Source: Lucifuga dentata (Eukaryota > Chordata > Actinopteri > Ophidiiformes > Bythitidae). Taken from it: a DNA stretch of 64,000 nt. Position numbers and translations under genes: made by a program. Under the pieces are notes generated by a model. That model was given only the letters and a program-made list of their open reading frames with translations. It was not told where the DNA came from and searched no databases. Of this stretch, positions 12,858-24,588 are shown in pieces (the stretch's first letter is position 1; each line of letters opens with the position of its first letter). The stretch lies in assembly GCA_014773175.1 (NCBI GenBank), contig VXCM01002569.1, forward strand, positions 10,001 to 74,000. The letters are read 5' to 3'.

Positions 12858-13360
12858 CAAGTGGTGGAAGAAATACTCCCATGCTTTCATTAAGTAACAA
12901 CACTACGGAAAAATATACTGCAAGTAAAAGCAATAAAGTACAAATATTTGTTTTGAAGTAGAGCAGGGATTAGTTTCATTGTCGGGTTAAAAACCTTGTA
13001 GCTCCATTATTTTGGGGGATTTTCATGGTTTCACTTCAGTTGAACAAGGACAGAAAGAAAAGAAAGGAAGCTAAGAACGGTAAAGAAAGCAGGAAGGGGA
13101 GAAGGAAAGAAATAAGGAGACAAGTAAAAAAAAAAGAAGGAAGAACAGAAGGAAGGAAGGAAAAGGAAGAAAGAAAGGAAGTGGAAAGGAAAGGAGTAAG
13201 ATGACAAAAATATTTCACAAGTTCATCTCATGCTTACTTTACAAAGTACAGTATTTCCCTCAGACGTAGTGGAAATGGAAATACTCAAGTAAAGTGTTCT
13301 AGTACTAAATACTGAAGTGATGTACCAGTACCTCAAATTTGTACTTCCTAAGTATAGAAC
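12858..13360 (+). mobile_element. Teleost GTGGTGGAAGAA-type element (hAT-like), copy 2
   Basis: Begins AGTGGTGGAAGAAATACTCC and ends near CCTCAAATTTGTACTTCC. It shares the GGGGGATTTTCATGGTTTCA stretch and a purine-rich insert (13049-13200) with the copy at 8357-8805. Superfamily assigned from memory of similar teleost termini. Confidence 0.6.
13049..13200 (+). repeat. Purine-rich (GAAA/GGAA)n tract
   Basis: Imperfect GAAAGGAAGG repeats on the + strand within the hAT-like element. The phenylalanine- and leucine-rich minus-strand ORF is an artefact. Confidence 0.85.
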
Positions 13361-13929
13361 ATAAATAAATCTACTTTATTTTCTAGTCGTGGCATCATCA
13401 GATAATTGTTTTTAAAAAAATCAGGTAAGAGTGTGTGTATGTGTGTATGTGCACTAACACGGACTTCTGTATGTGTTAGAAAACCTTTGATCATGTCTCG
13501 CTCTTCAGGAAAAAAAACAGATATTTTTAATTTCTTCTCGTCCTCAGCTCTTCTGCGTTGATGATAACTGACGGGACTGGGATGCCGACGCGAGCGTGAC
13601 GAGGACGCCGCCGAGCTCCGACACACCAAACTCTGCTGTACCTTCCTTTATTTTCACACAAACAGCAGCGTCAGCACCAATTTTTGGGTCCGCTCAGTTC
13701 CTAGCAACTGAGAGTTTCTTGACCCGGGTACAATCTGCTAAGATTACAGTGAGTCTCGAGGAATTATACAGTATACGTACAGGAAATTACGTTTCCTGGA
13801 TATTACCGGCAAGTTGTTGTAAGGTGTGTCAAAGGTAAAAACCAATGAAGATCAGTATGTTTTAATGAGCTGCTTTATATTTAAGAGCCACGATTTATGC
13901 TGCTTCATCTGGTTTTATAGCGAATCTAT

Positions 13930-14059
13930 AAACTGCAGCAGAGGAAACCTAAATTCTATGTTTTAGAGCTCTATATTTTAAGAAACTGACACTAAGAGAG
14001 ATGAGATCCAGACACTACCGGGAGTCCCAGTGCACAGGGGGAAGAGGATATTGAGTATT

Positions 14060-14093
<34 letters not shown>

Positions 14094-14121
14094 TGNCAGG
14101 GGGAAGAGGATATTGAGTATT

Positions 14122-14155
<34 letters not shown>

Positions 14156-14480
14156 TGGCACTTGAGGAAGAGTCACAATTCTACTACAATGTGTGCGAGA
14201 ACTGACTGATCAGCTGATCAGGCTTATTGATCAAATGTATTGATCAAAAACAGGTGAGGCAAATACAGTTTAAAATGTCGCTCGCATTTCACGCCGCTGC
14301 AGACTGAATCGGGTCTTAATTTTTGGGTGGCGGTGTGTTTTATGAATCACTTTCCGCTGCGTAAATAAAGAAAAACTGCAGCAACGCCGCCTCTTTCAAA
14401 AGATGCGTGTTAACACGTGTTTATGAGGGAACGTGGTTATGTGACCACATTTGCTCTTAGCGACACATTCGATCTCTAGC
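13930..14480 (+). repeat. Unclassified interspersed repeat D, copy 1
   Basis: Aligns by eye to the reverse complement of 16690-17120. Shared blocks include TTTTAAGAAACTGACACTAA, CCGGGAGTCC, TTATTGATCAAATGTATTGA and AGTTTAAAATGTCGCTC. A (GA)n run and an N join lie inside it. No coding potential recognised. Confidence 0.6.
14035..14157. other. Assembly join: 61-bp duplicate around a single N at 14096
   Basis: 14035-14095 and 14097-14157 are identical and each holds a (GA)n run. Likely an uncollapsed overlap, so there is probably one (GA)n tract of unknown length. Confidence 0.9.
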
Positions 14481-14669
14481 GATACGTTTTATGAATTCCT
14501 CTTATATATCTCTTATACCCGAGTGGATCCAAGCAGATCCCCTATCATCTCTGATTGTGATCATTATCACTGCAGAGAAAATTGTTTTTTGAGGCACGAG
14601 GGAGAGTGGTGATGCTGGTTTTCTCTCTGTTTGGATTCACCACATTCCGGATGGGGTCAAATTATTCTC

Positions 14670-14850
14670 TGATTCTGTTTGTTTGTTGTTAGCAGGATTA
14701 CTTGAAAAGTTTTCAGCTGATTCAGAGGAAACTTGGCAGATTGCTAGGGATTGGCCCGGGGAAGAACCCATTTAAATTTGTTGTAAATCTGCATCCAGGG
14801 GCAGATCCAGGAATTTTAAAAAGCAAGACAGGGTGAATTTTGATATTTTC
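14670..14850 (-). mobile_element. RTE/Expander-like LINE 3' end (fragment)
   Basis: Contains TGTTTGTTTGTTGTTAGCAG, GGATTACTTGAAAAGTTTTC, GGAAGAACCCATTTAAATTTG and GGGGCAGATCCAGGAATTTT. On the reverse strand this is the familiar teleost 3' end (ending in repeated AAAC-type units) that I associate with RTE-type LINEs such as Expander. A related copy in + orientation is at 18980-19295. Confidence 0.55.
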
Positions 14851-16689
14851 AATCTTAATATAAATAAATCAGACATATATATGGCTTGGCAGACGATGAA
14901 TATGTGCGACTTGTTCTAGATCCACTGGATCTGACAAGCTGAAATATCAGCTTGGACAGAGAGCAGATTCATGGAAGTGCTGTCCAGTGACAAACAGGGC
15001 GGAAACATGCGACAACCACGAATAGGTTGTAGAAAAAGAGTGACCTTCAAGTTTCTATTTAGTCTTTTCTTCACCATGACGCAGATGAGAAAGTGACAGG
15101 AAGTGCTCAGACTCTTCTTACATCGTCATTAAATGAATAAGCGTGAAAGTGAAATCTCAGCACTTTAAACATTACAGCTGAGCAGAAAAAAGTGCAGAAA
15201 TCCACACAGAGTGGAACGTTTCCGAGGTGATAACATTGGAAGTTGTGTGTTGAAAGAAAATAGCTGCTGCATATTTCGCTGATGAATCTTATCAACAGCT
15301 GACACTCAGGTTATCTCAGATCTTTAATTCACACATGGCGTTTATATCCAGAAATTCCACTGGTTAATAAGTGACATATGGGTACAATCTGTTCTTAGAA
15401 ATGCCTCCATCAAGTCACAATCCATGAAATGTCTGAGATACGAGTCATTTTATAGATTTACTGTCTGTGAACATTCAGTTGTTGAATCAGCCTGACGAAA
15501 TGTAGTTTATTCGCCTAAAAATAATCCCGATATACTCCAGAAATCTTCATATCAAGTCAGTTTCATCTCTTGTAGAGTCATACAATTGTTGAAGTGTAAT
15601 TTATTACAAAAAAAAAAAAAATTGTGCTAACTACACTAAATAAGCGCTGTGATAACTAAAGCTCATTTATAAAGCTTCCCTTACGTTATTTATCGTGTTG
15701 TTGTCCCGTTAGGTCGTCAGGTGTGTCAGGTGAGATGCACAATTTTTACTGCTTCTTCTGGTGGAAGCATGTTAAATCAGAAAAGGAAACTGTTTTCCGA
15801 TTATACTGAATCTAATTTCAACCCCACCCGTGGGTCCCAGGTCAGATCTAGCTTCTGATGAACTGAGAGGATCCATGAAATTCAGCGCTTTAGAGTGAGC
15901 GATAATTCATCACATCTTTATTATTTATTCAGTGTTTATATCAAAAATATTCATAAATGCAGGTTTTACTGCATTACATTTAGAAAATCAGTGCAGGCCT
16001 GTTTGCTTTAACACAAACACAAACATGTAAACTGGTTTTAATGTGTGGTGCATGCAGTAAAGTGCCATAAATGAAGGCTGTCTGCTGGCTCTTCCTCGCC
16101 CCGGTCGCACAGGAGGTTTGACGGTGCCGCAACATGTCCTCGTCCTCGGCAGCTCTTTCACCATGAGCGCCATCTGTCACATCGCGCCTCGTCTTCCAGG
16201 AAATTACAGCTCAAACCCAAAGTGACAACGTTAACTGATATGTACCCGGCGGGGCGGCAGTGAACTCAGCTATCTCAGGCTGCTCTCTCTGAATCCCAAA
16301 TCCACTCACTCGTCCTTGTGGACTTCAATTCATTTGTCTGGGAGTGCAGATATAGGGACATTCTGCCCATATTTCTGCCACCGACCAATCAGGGTTCTCG
16401 TTATCTGTGAGACAGACTGAACGTGAACAGCAGAGCAGACAATTCAATACAAGGACATGACAAATTTTACAGTTAATGAGATTTTAATACTCTAAAATTT
16501 CAAGAAAGTCTAAATCTTATTAAAAGCTGTGTTGATCTTAATTTTACTTATCCAAGGAAAATAATCAATAATATTGAGCACCACCTCCACTAAATTATTA
16601 GACTCTTTTCTATATAACTGGTATTGATTCCATTTTATTTGCTTGTTTGGAAACCAATCTGAAGAATTCCTAACAATAAAGTTAAATCA
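14851..16689. other. No gene recognised
   Basis: AT-rich sequence with a 14-base A run at 15608 and weak repeat-like phrases. 16130-16400 is moderately GC-richer and includes GACCAATCAGGG (CCAAT-like), without further promoter signs. Confidence 0.5.
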
Positions 16690-17120
16690 CGTCTCTTAAA
16701 GAGTCCTGAAAGTCTGATTTTTCGTGTCAATTTGGATAAATGGCGCCACGCAACCACATCACATTACCGCATCTTTTAGCGTTTACCTTGGAACAGGCAT
16801 TACTAAAGTATTTCCTTATTTACCAGGAAGCAACTCACTAGAATTCAGACCTGTTTTAGTCTGGTGGTAAATTTCAGCGGCATGAAGTCTGAGAGACATT
16901 TTAAACTGTCTTTTCCCTCACATATCTTAGCGATCAATAAATTTGATAGATAAGCCCAATCAGTTGATCAATTAATGTATTTAAAGTGAGTTTTGAGCTG
17001 ATCTCACACACATTCTAGTCACCAGTACCCTGCATCTCTCTCACCCATCCCCCGTGCAGCAGGACTCCCGGTGTGTGGATCTCTTATCTCTCTTATCTTA
17101 GTGTCAATCTCTTAAAATGT
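16690..17120 (-). repeat. Unclassified interspersed repeat D, copy 2
   Basis: Inverted partner of 13930-14480, about 2.2 kb away. Its reverse complement carries the same ordered blocks (TTTTAAGAGATTGACACTAA, CACCGGGAGTCC, AGTTTAAAATGTCTCTC, AAAAGATGCGGT). Diverged, so an old insertion. Confidence 0.6.
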
Positions 17121-17944
17121 GAAAAATAAGGAAAATCAAAATTCCAACTGCAATTCCAAATCCAGGAAAATCCAATTCCTTTGTTATTTATTACCAGTTT
17201 TTTGACATTTTACATATGAACACTTAAGAGAAAAATGATCAAATTAATCAAAATAATCTTTAGTTGCAGGTATATTTCTAGTATTTCACTGTTTGGAGTG
17301 GAACTGGGAAGTTTTAGCAGCCATGCAGAGCGATGGTGTTACAGTAATCAGGAAGTGTAAAAATACAGAAAAGGAGGAAATAAGGCTGTGGCTCTCTTTT
17401 GCACTCAGACTTCTGTAAATAAAGTTCAATGCCTCTATGTTTGTCAGCTAAAATCAACCGTAATTCCTCTTTTTTTGGTGCATGTGATAACACATTTGCT
17501 GTCTGATCCTGAGCAGAAACATAACAACTCTTATTGCTACACGAGGAAAGCTTGTCAGGAAAAAGCCTGTAGGATGTGAGGTAGCATGTTGTTGGAGTCA
17601 CACCGCCTCCGTCCTCCATCTTTTCTGTTGAGCCTCTGCTGCGCTGCTGCAGCACAAACAGCATAAAAATAAACGCTGCAAGTCTGCAATCATTAATGAT
17701 CAGCAGCACATTTCCTTTGACAGGAAATCAAGAACATCCAGCTTCCTCATTCCTGACAGCTATTCCTATTTTCTATTTTATGTCATTTTGTCTTTTAAAA
17801 TTTCGCCCCTGGTATTATGCTACTTTCTCACCAAAGCCCCGGGAATCGCAATTTCATGTGCATCATATGCAGCACTGTACCTGAAGGAAAAAGAAACTGT
17901 GGTGAGTTGATAATAAAGTTCCTTGTAAGTTATCTTTCCCGAGA

Positions 17945-18073
17945 CTTTTTCCATTTTTTTTTTCCCTTATACGATAATTTTTTTAAGGTGTTTTTCGTTA
18001 TCTTCTTANCTTTTTCCATTTTTTTTTTCCCTTATACGATAATTTTTTTAAGGTGTTTTTCGTTATCTTCTTA
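17945..18073. other. Assembly join: 64-bp duplicate around a single N at 18009
   Basis: 17945-18008 and 18010-18073 are identical, pyrimidine-rich sequence. It creates the spurious FFFP-rich ORF across this point. Confidence 0.9.
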
Positions 18074-18671
18074 GAGAGCTCAGGCTGGGTCAGGAATCGT
18101 TGATGTGTGGCCTGGAAAGCCTTTTAAGACAATGTACAGTATGTGATATGAGGCTAAACTTGACCTGCCCTAAATGTTCCAATAAAAACCATAATTCAAA
18201 TAATGGCAAAGATCTCATTATAGCTGGAGGCGTGGCAAATAAAGGCAAATAAAGGCGGGGTTAGCAGTCACTATGAGTGTACAGACAAATATTTGTGTGT
18301 TTTGTAGTAACATACTTAAAATTAGAAATGGCCTGTCTCTAATAAAAGCCTGGTTTCTCTCAGCAGTTGTGGCCAGTATTTGAGTATTTATGGTATTAGG
18401 AAGTTAAACACAAAACCTACACTAAACATGTCATAGCGCTGTAAGAGAAACTAGACCACAACGGCTACTAAAATTGGCTTCCAAATAGTTCACAGTGACA
18501 AACCCAAACAAATACAAGCATGGCAGTCATTACATCTCATAACTCTACCAAGCTGAGACAAAAGAGAAAGAAATGACTATGACATAATACTTTTCTGGAT
18601 TAACCTTCATAACTATTAAAGACACGAATGTTAAAACTGTTGGCTTGCTACTGAATCAGCATCATTTCAGC

Positions 18672-18993
18672 AACACATCTGTGGTTGTTGCATGTTTCTC
18701 CCATATTTGTTACTGTAAATCAATTCATTAATGATTGTCCATACAAGCACTATTTCAGCCGTTATTATTAGCATTATTTAGCATCATTTTATCATATTTT
18801 GTCTGTCAGATCTAGATCCTTATCCAGATCNAACACATCTGTGGTTGTTGCATGTTTCTCCCATATTTGTTACTGTAAATCAATTCATTAATGATTGCCC
18901 ATACAAGCACTATTTCAGCCGTTATCATTATTAGCATTATTTAGCATCATTTTATCATATTTTGTCTGTCAGATCTAGATCCTTATCCAGATC
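18672..18993. other. Assembly join with two non-identical copies around N at 18831
   Basis: 18672-18830 (159 bp) and 18832-18993 (162 bp) match except for one substitution (GATTGTCC against GATTGCCC) and a 3-bp ATT/TCA-type indel near GTTAT. Unlike the other joins the copies differ, which fits two alleles placed in tandem. Confidence 0.8.
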
Positions 18994-19295
18994 CAGGCCA
19001 AATTGCACCTGTTGATAATCTATGATGGGATACACAGGCGTTTTTTTTTTTCAATGAGATGGAATTACTTTTGAAGAAATATACAACAATATTAATGCGC
19101 AATAAGTCGGAATGTTATGAAATTTTAAAAAAAATTCCTGGATCTGCGGTTAGATCCTGATCAGCACCAAACTTTAATGGGTCTTTGATGAGCCATGCTC
19201 AACCCTTCCACAAATTTTTGTCAAAATCTGTAATATTATCAGTAATCCTGCAAATAAACAGACGCAGGTAAAAATATAACCTCTTTGGACGTAAT
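18980..19295 (+). mobile_element. RTE/Expander-like LINE 3' end
   Basis: Contains CCTGGATCTGCGGTTAGATC, CAGCACCAAACTTTAATGGG, GAGCCATGCTCAACCCTTCC, TAATCCTGCAAATAAACAGA and AAAATATAACCTCTTTGG in that order, a widespread teleost LINE-tail pattern. No reverse transcriptase ORF is present, so only the 3' end remains. Family named from memory. Confidence 0.6.
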
Positions 19296-19499
19296 AAGAA
19301 CCAGAATCAATAAGCAAAATTGCAATCAAAATCAAATCACAAAAGCTAATAATTGCCCTCACAGGGATAAAGTTAGTAGAATTGAACTGAATAAACTTGT
19401 GTCGATACTTTCAGAAATTACACCAGAAGATGAAGAAAAATCAGATGAAACATCAAGATTTATGAGAAAAGTCTGTTTCCATTCGTCTTTTCTACATTA

Positions 19500-20163
19500 A
19501 CCAGGCAGCAAAATACCTTTTGGCGATAATGAGATTTTTTAATGTGCAAATTTAAACTGTAATATAACAGGTGGATGGAAATAGTGTATTTTCATTTCCT
19601 CTCTCACACACCAACACACACACACATGCTGAGTGTGATGAGGATGAGTCACCATCTAACTTCTCATCAGGCTGCTGTTTGTCTCCGTCCTGCAGGATGA
19701 ATGAAAGACCTCAGCGCTGAATTTATGACAGCCAATCAGCAACAGGCAGGACACATTACTACACTCCCACCATTACTATGGTGACCTTATAATACATGTC
19801 ACAAGGCTACAAACCTACAGGCACCAGCAACACTTTATACCAATATTATACTTACAGCAGGGAATACTAATATCATTGTATGGGACTTTATATTGTTTGG
19901 GGTTTTGGTGACAATAATATTAAGAAATATGCTTAATTTGTCTTTTCGTTATAGCTGAGTTACAAAGTTTTGTGAGCTTTTAAGACTTAATGACTTCCAC
20001 CCTGAAGGCCATATTTATAAATAAAATATAGTATTAATACATATTTGGTCAAAAAGTGATATTTGATTTTGTCAGATTGGTCAGGGCTAATTATAGTGTT
20101 GCTATGGGCGATATAAAAGCTATAAAGCACAAAATTATCACCACTAAGAATTAAAGACAAGCA
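19500..20163. other. No feature recognised
   Basis: AT-rich, non-coding in all frames beyond chance length. Confidence 0.6.
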
Positions 20164-20355
20164 TTAAAGGACCATACTGGTGATTTTGTATGGTTGAGCC
20201 CAATATACTGTATATAACCTGCAAACATGTTACGTTACTGACAACCATTTTTCAAAACATAAAACCATATTTTACTTTTTGTTTTATTTTGCCAAATCCC
20301 ATAATCTTTCAAAATCAAATGTTCAGGTGATACACTGTCCTTAAAATTCAATGTG
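20164..20355 (-). mobile_element. TTAA MITE, subfamily B, truncated
   Basis: Starts TTAAAGGACCATACTGGTGA and follows the reverse B body through CTTTCAAAATCAAATGTTCA and GGTGATACACTGTCC. Similarity fades after TTAAAATTCAATGT. Confidence 0.8.
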
Positions 20356-21055
20356 CATAAAATGATGGCCAGACATTTAGAATATTTCCATTTTGCTGAA
20401 TAGTGCTGTGATAAAAACGTCTTGTTGAAATGTTTCGCTCAGTCTGAGCATCAATGAGCTTCAGTTCAGAGCTGCAATGTCAATGAGACAAAGATTTTTC
20501 TACATTTAAAGAAACTTCAGGGGAAATTTCAGGCAGAAATCCGAGTTTAAATTCCTTAAAGCAAATAAAGCAAAACACTGTGTGTCAAACCACACAGTTC
20601 ACAGCAAAGACCTCTGAGTATAATAAGCTGATTAACGCGTAGTCACTACAGGATCCTGTAGGATTACTGTACAGAAATATGAAAGTGATATGATGGAAAC
20701 CAGACATTGTTATGTTCCATATGAGCATTATAATCTCATAATTGAGTACAAACAATTCCTGCATGTCCCTTAAATAGCACATCTACTCTGCAAACAGGGG
20801 CATATGAGGTTTCATGAACATTATATGGACATTATAGTGACACTGTGGAAGATAAAACACCATAACGTGCAATAATTCCACTAAAAACGCCAAAATAAAA
20901 ATCCATTTCCTCAGAGGGAATAGCATCACTATTATCAATATAGCATAATATCATTCTAAAAATAAGCTAATTCTGCTACAGCCACGTCAGCGACAGACGC
21001 GCCGTCTCCGGTCAGTTTCTGATATTCATCACAGACAGAAAAAGACGCACATCTC

Positions 21056-21091
21056 CACAATGCGCGCGCACACACACACGCGCGCATTGTG
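21056..21091. repeat. Perfect hairpin with alternating purine-pyrimidine stem
   Basis: The left arm CACAATGCGCGCG (21056-21068) and right arm CGCGCGCATTGTG (21079-21091) are exact complements. The loop is CACACACACA. From 21059 to 21087 it is largely alternating purine and pyrimidine, which favours Z-DNA. Confidence 0.9.
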
Positions 21092-21525
21092 CCTCACATA
21101 ACCGTTTTTTATTTGTGTAATCCATTGTACTCTATAGAATAAATAAAGAAATAAAATCCCAACGCGCATCTCTTCTCCCTCCTCCTCCTCTACATCCTAT
21201 TCATAGGCAAGGTGGCATCTCTCCCATCCACACCCTACGTCCACTGCGCATGCGTGCCGGGGAAACAAAGGACCAGGCAATTAACCGATTGATGATGGGT
21301 AAGAAAGTTTGAGTCTCCGCAGAAATAACACCCAGATTCAAATCAACGCCACGCAGCAGCGATAGCAGCCAGATTCTGGTGTGAAAGGATGAAGGTAAAT
21401 GAAGAAGAGAGATAGTCATGCACCCCCCCNCCACCCCTCTCCTCCTTCTTGATCTCAGTGCAATAAAAAGGAAATATGAGCTCCATAATTCATGATATGA
21501 CATAATCTAGTTATAGAGACTCTCT

Positions 21526-21543
21526 GTGTGTGTGTGTGTGTGT
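21526..21543. repeat. Short (GT)n microsatellite
   Basis: About 9 GT units. Confidence 0.85.
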
Positions 21544-22183
21544 CAGTTACATGGAACCAAATGGTGTCACACCTCCACACAGACAAAGAGGTGGAGCGAG
21601 CAGCAGCAGAGAGGTTATCTCAATTCTGAACTGTTTACAGGCTGTAAATTAAGAAAATAAAAAAGCTGTCATCCTTTGCGTTGCTAAGCAGCAGCCTGTC
21701 CAGCCGCATTTTTATTTAAATTCTATAATCACCTTCTATAATCACACACAGTTTAAGTCAATGTAATCAATAAAGAGCGAATGCGATGCTGCGTTACAGC
21801 GTCTTTTGTTGAATTCGTGGTAAAAAGCAGAATTTGTCTGAAGCGCATGTTCAGACAGCACACACCCCTTTTTTAGTCTCCCGCATTTTTTTTTTTTTTT
21901 TTTTTTTATTCGTTTGGAAAACTGTTCATAGAGGACTGATTTATGGATTTGGAACCATGATCCAGCTTTGCTGTATTTTTTCCATCAAACCTCTGCTTCT
22001 TTTGTCTGGCCAGACGCTGCTTTCCTCCACGCAGCGTGAGCTCCGGCGCCCCAAACCAGAGATGGAAACCCAAGAAGAAGACAAAGGGCCAACAATCTGG
22101 AAATTAAACTCACCAAACGGAATCCAAAGCGCCGTTCTGAAGAGAAGGAAAGGTGAATTAATCGCCGGTGTGGCGGCTCTTAC

Positions 22184-22490
22184 CGTGAACGGTGAAGTGT
22201 GAAAGCTCTCTCTTGGCAGTTTGAAGTGACGCCTGCTATTTTTTGCGGCTTCTCCTGCGCGCCCAGCGGCTTGTGCCTGCTGCACGGTACGCGGCTCTGC
22301 GCTGCGTCTCTCCGCCTGCGCGCACACGCACGCACGACTACACGCGCGTCTTGCACGCACGCACGCACACACGACATGCACGCACACGCCTCGAGAAATA
22401 TTCATTTCACTGTGACTCGACGAGACTCGCAAACGAAGGAAACATTTCTCCAATATTTCTCCAGAGTTTATGGTGATTCGTCTTCTCACA
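22184..22490 (-). other. Candidate non-coding first exon on the minus strand, possibly basp1
   Basis: Read on the minus strand, a CpG-rich block (dense CG at 22240-22350) ends in a good donor, G|GTAAGAG, with the last exon base at 22184. No recognisable protein is encoded; a 182-residue reading frame here is low-complexity and runs straight through the donor. In human, BASP1 lies upstream of MYO10 in divergent orientation and has a non-coding exon 1 with its whole coding region in exon 2. The strand and place fit that arrangement. The coding exon, expected further left and starting M-G-G-K-L-S-K, was not found in the window, so the name is a synteny guess only. The 5' limit is estimated. Confidence 0.3.
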
Positions 22491-22570
22491 ATTATAATGA
22501 TAATAGTGAATTTATACTACCTTATTATTGCGCACGCGCTCGAGTCCTGCATTCATATTTGCATAAACAA
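22240..22570 (-). promoter_or_regulatory. CpG-rich promoter-like block with an octamer motif
   Basis: Besides the dense CpGs, a perfect POU-factor octamer (ATTTGCAT; ATGCAAAT on the minus strand) lies at 22557-22564. GCGCACGCGC lies near 22530. It sits just upstream of the candidate minus-strand exon ending at 22184. The motif match is exact, but an octamer can occur by chance, so promoter function is inference. Confidence 0.35.
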
Positions 22571-22923
22571 TACTTCCACTGTCTGACTGGATGAGACTCC
22601 CAATGAAAGATCTATATTTATAGTTTTATCATCCCTATAATATTCCAATAAAACCTTATGGTACGTGTTAATAACGACCTCATACTTTCTGATGGTTCAT
22701 CTGTATAAATTTCCTATAATATTAGGATATTTCAATAAATCCTTCATTACAGTTTATGACTTTATGACATATTGTCTGTTTCTATAATATTCCTATAGTA
22801 CTTATTACAGAAGAAATAGTCTCGTTATTGTACTTTGACACCTTTATGAAATTCCATCACAAAGAGATGACATATTTGTTTATTATAGTATTTCCATAGG
22901 ATTAATACAACTGTTTGAGAATT

Positions 22924-22925
<2 letters not shown>

Positions 22926-22957
<32 letters not shown>
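22926..22957 (+). repeat. (TC)n microsatellite
   Basis: About 15 pure TC units. Confidence 0.95.
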
Positions 22958-22960
<3 letters not shown>

Positions 22961-23648
22961 TGCCTATGTGCGCCCCCTACCATCCTACAATTTTTCATTT
23001 TACTTTAAAGCACAAATACCAATAATTGAGTCATATGTCTGAATTCAAAGTAAAACGTAGGCTCCTAGAATTAAAATGCACCTTTTCTCTGTTTTTTCAT
23101 ATGTGTTAGAACCAGTCCTGAAATGGCAAAAAAATTTAAAAAAAATTAAAAACTATTTTAATTGGCAAAATTTTACTTAGTTGAGGAAATATTAATGATG
23201 ACTTCAGTACATTTACTTTTCCCAAATCAGTTTGAGGCCATTGAACCAGAACAATCTCATGACACTGGATGTTTTTCCATGCTTTTGGGAAATATGAGAG
23301 GGTAAAAGCATGATCAAAAACTAAAACTAATGTTGTATAATCATTAAATCTTTATATCTTTATTTCCTGCCTTAAATTCACCTTCTTGCAGATCGACAGA
23401 TCCACTTGAGGTGGTAAAGCAGGTCATTTTTTGCTGGTGTAATAACCACATCTGAACACTAGATGGCAGTGTTGACAAAGACTTGACAGCATTTTGTTTC
23501 TTCTTCACGTTGAGCGCCTTTAGTTTGACACCCGAGAGACTTTCAAAGCAGAAGTTGAAACTTGGTGTTTTTCAGGTTAAGATTTTGATTCAGTTTAAGC
23601 CATGGTGTGGCACAAACACATACAAAACAATAAGCAGCACTGTAATAT
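22958..23648. other. No feature recognised
   Basis: AT-rich intergenic sequence between the two putative promoters. Confidence 0.6.
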
Positions 23649-24136
23649 TTAAAGGAACATACCTGTGATTTAGTATTTTCCTACCTTCCATTCAGCCACT
23701 GGCTTCAGTTCATTCCAGTACACTATAAAAATCAACTGGTAGAAACTTGAAACATGCTTGAGATGTCATCCATCACAGCAATAATGACGTCTATTAAATA
23801 TTTTTCATCAAAGTTAATTTAACCAGCGCAAAATAGAGCCACAAGGAAGAAAATGTATGTCTCCATCAGGGAATATAGTCCCAGGAGAAGATGGCTTTTG
23901 CCAAGAAATGAAAAATGACCATGCCTTCTATGTTTGGACTTATGTGTTAGCAGGAGAAACATTGAATTTTAATGTAGGTGTATCACCTGAATATTTGATT
24001 TTGAAAGATTAGGCATTTGGCAAAATAACAAAATACAAACAAAAATACAGTTTTATGTTTTGGAAAATGGTTGGCAGTAATGTAATGTGTATTTATTGAG
24101 CTCAAGCATTAGAAAATCTCTGGTATGGTCCTTTAA
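23649..24136 (+). mobile_element. TTAA MITE, subfamily B, left end partly deleted
   Basis: Begins TTAAAGGAACATACCTGTGA but jumps from ATTTAG to TATTTTCCTACCTTCC, losing most of the left inverted repeat. The right end is intact (CTCTGGTATGGTCCTTTAA), and AATATAGTCCCAGGAGAAGA is near 23870. Confidence 0.87.
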
Positions 24137-24499
24137 CAGAGAATTTGCACTGATGTTCGTGTCAGCAGTTTGTTATTAACGTCTCAGCTGGTCTGGAGGC
24201 TGGATTTGGGCTGTGGTTGTGGGGTGTAAACTCATAGCTTCTTAAGCGATGTGTTGGTGGAGCATCTCAGGACGTGGAGAGTTTATGAGCAGGTCTGTGC
24301 AGAGGTCAGATAATGCTAAGTCAGTCAGGTCAGAACATCTTCCAGAAAAACTGACCTCTCCCTAATCCCTACATATTTCCTGTTAGAATGAGGAGGAGGA
24401 GGAGGAGGGAAAACTGTTATGTTGCTTTCTGGCATTTGTTTCTGGTCTTCACTTTGGGAATTCCTCCAGAGCAGCTGATACAACACAACAACACATATG

Positions 24500-24588
24500 C
24501 TTTGGGAAATGACTTTCAGTAACGTTACATGTATAAAAATTGAATATATTTGGCTCAAACATGCAAAATGGCTGGTATGGTCCTTTAA
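24500..24588. mobile_element. Solo terminal inverted repeat of an A-type MITE
   Basis: Only the terminal 89 bp is present: CTTTGGGAAATGACTTTCAG through AAATGGCTGGTATGGTCCTTTAA. No partner end is within reach, so this is a decayed or deleted copy. Confidence 0.8.

Larger units (their letters stand above)
20356..22183 (-). other. Inferred intron/intergenic sequence left of the candidate exon
   Basis: No coding exon recognised. It holds the hairpin at 21056, a C-run N at 21430, a (GT)n run and a T run at 21886-21906. If the donor at 22184 is real, this is the start of that gene's first intron. Confidence 0.4.

Noticed and set aside
1..22183. basp1 coding exon left of the candidate promoter
   Set aside because: No minus-strand sequence encoding M-G-G-K-L-S-K was found; it may lie beyond the left edge or the gene may be different.
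21834..22202. 122-residue plus-strand ORF
   Set aside because: Begins with a poly-Phe run from a T tract and overlaps the better supported minus-strand exon/intron boundary. No known domain.
21941..22489. 182-residue minus-strand ORF in the CpG-rich block
   Set aside because: Its Arg/Cys/Ala-rich composition follows from CpG/(CGCA)n sequence. It runs through a good splice donor and resembles no protein I know.
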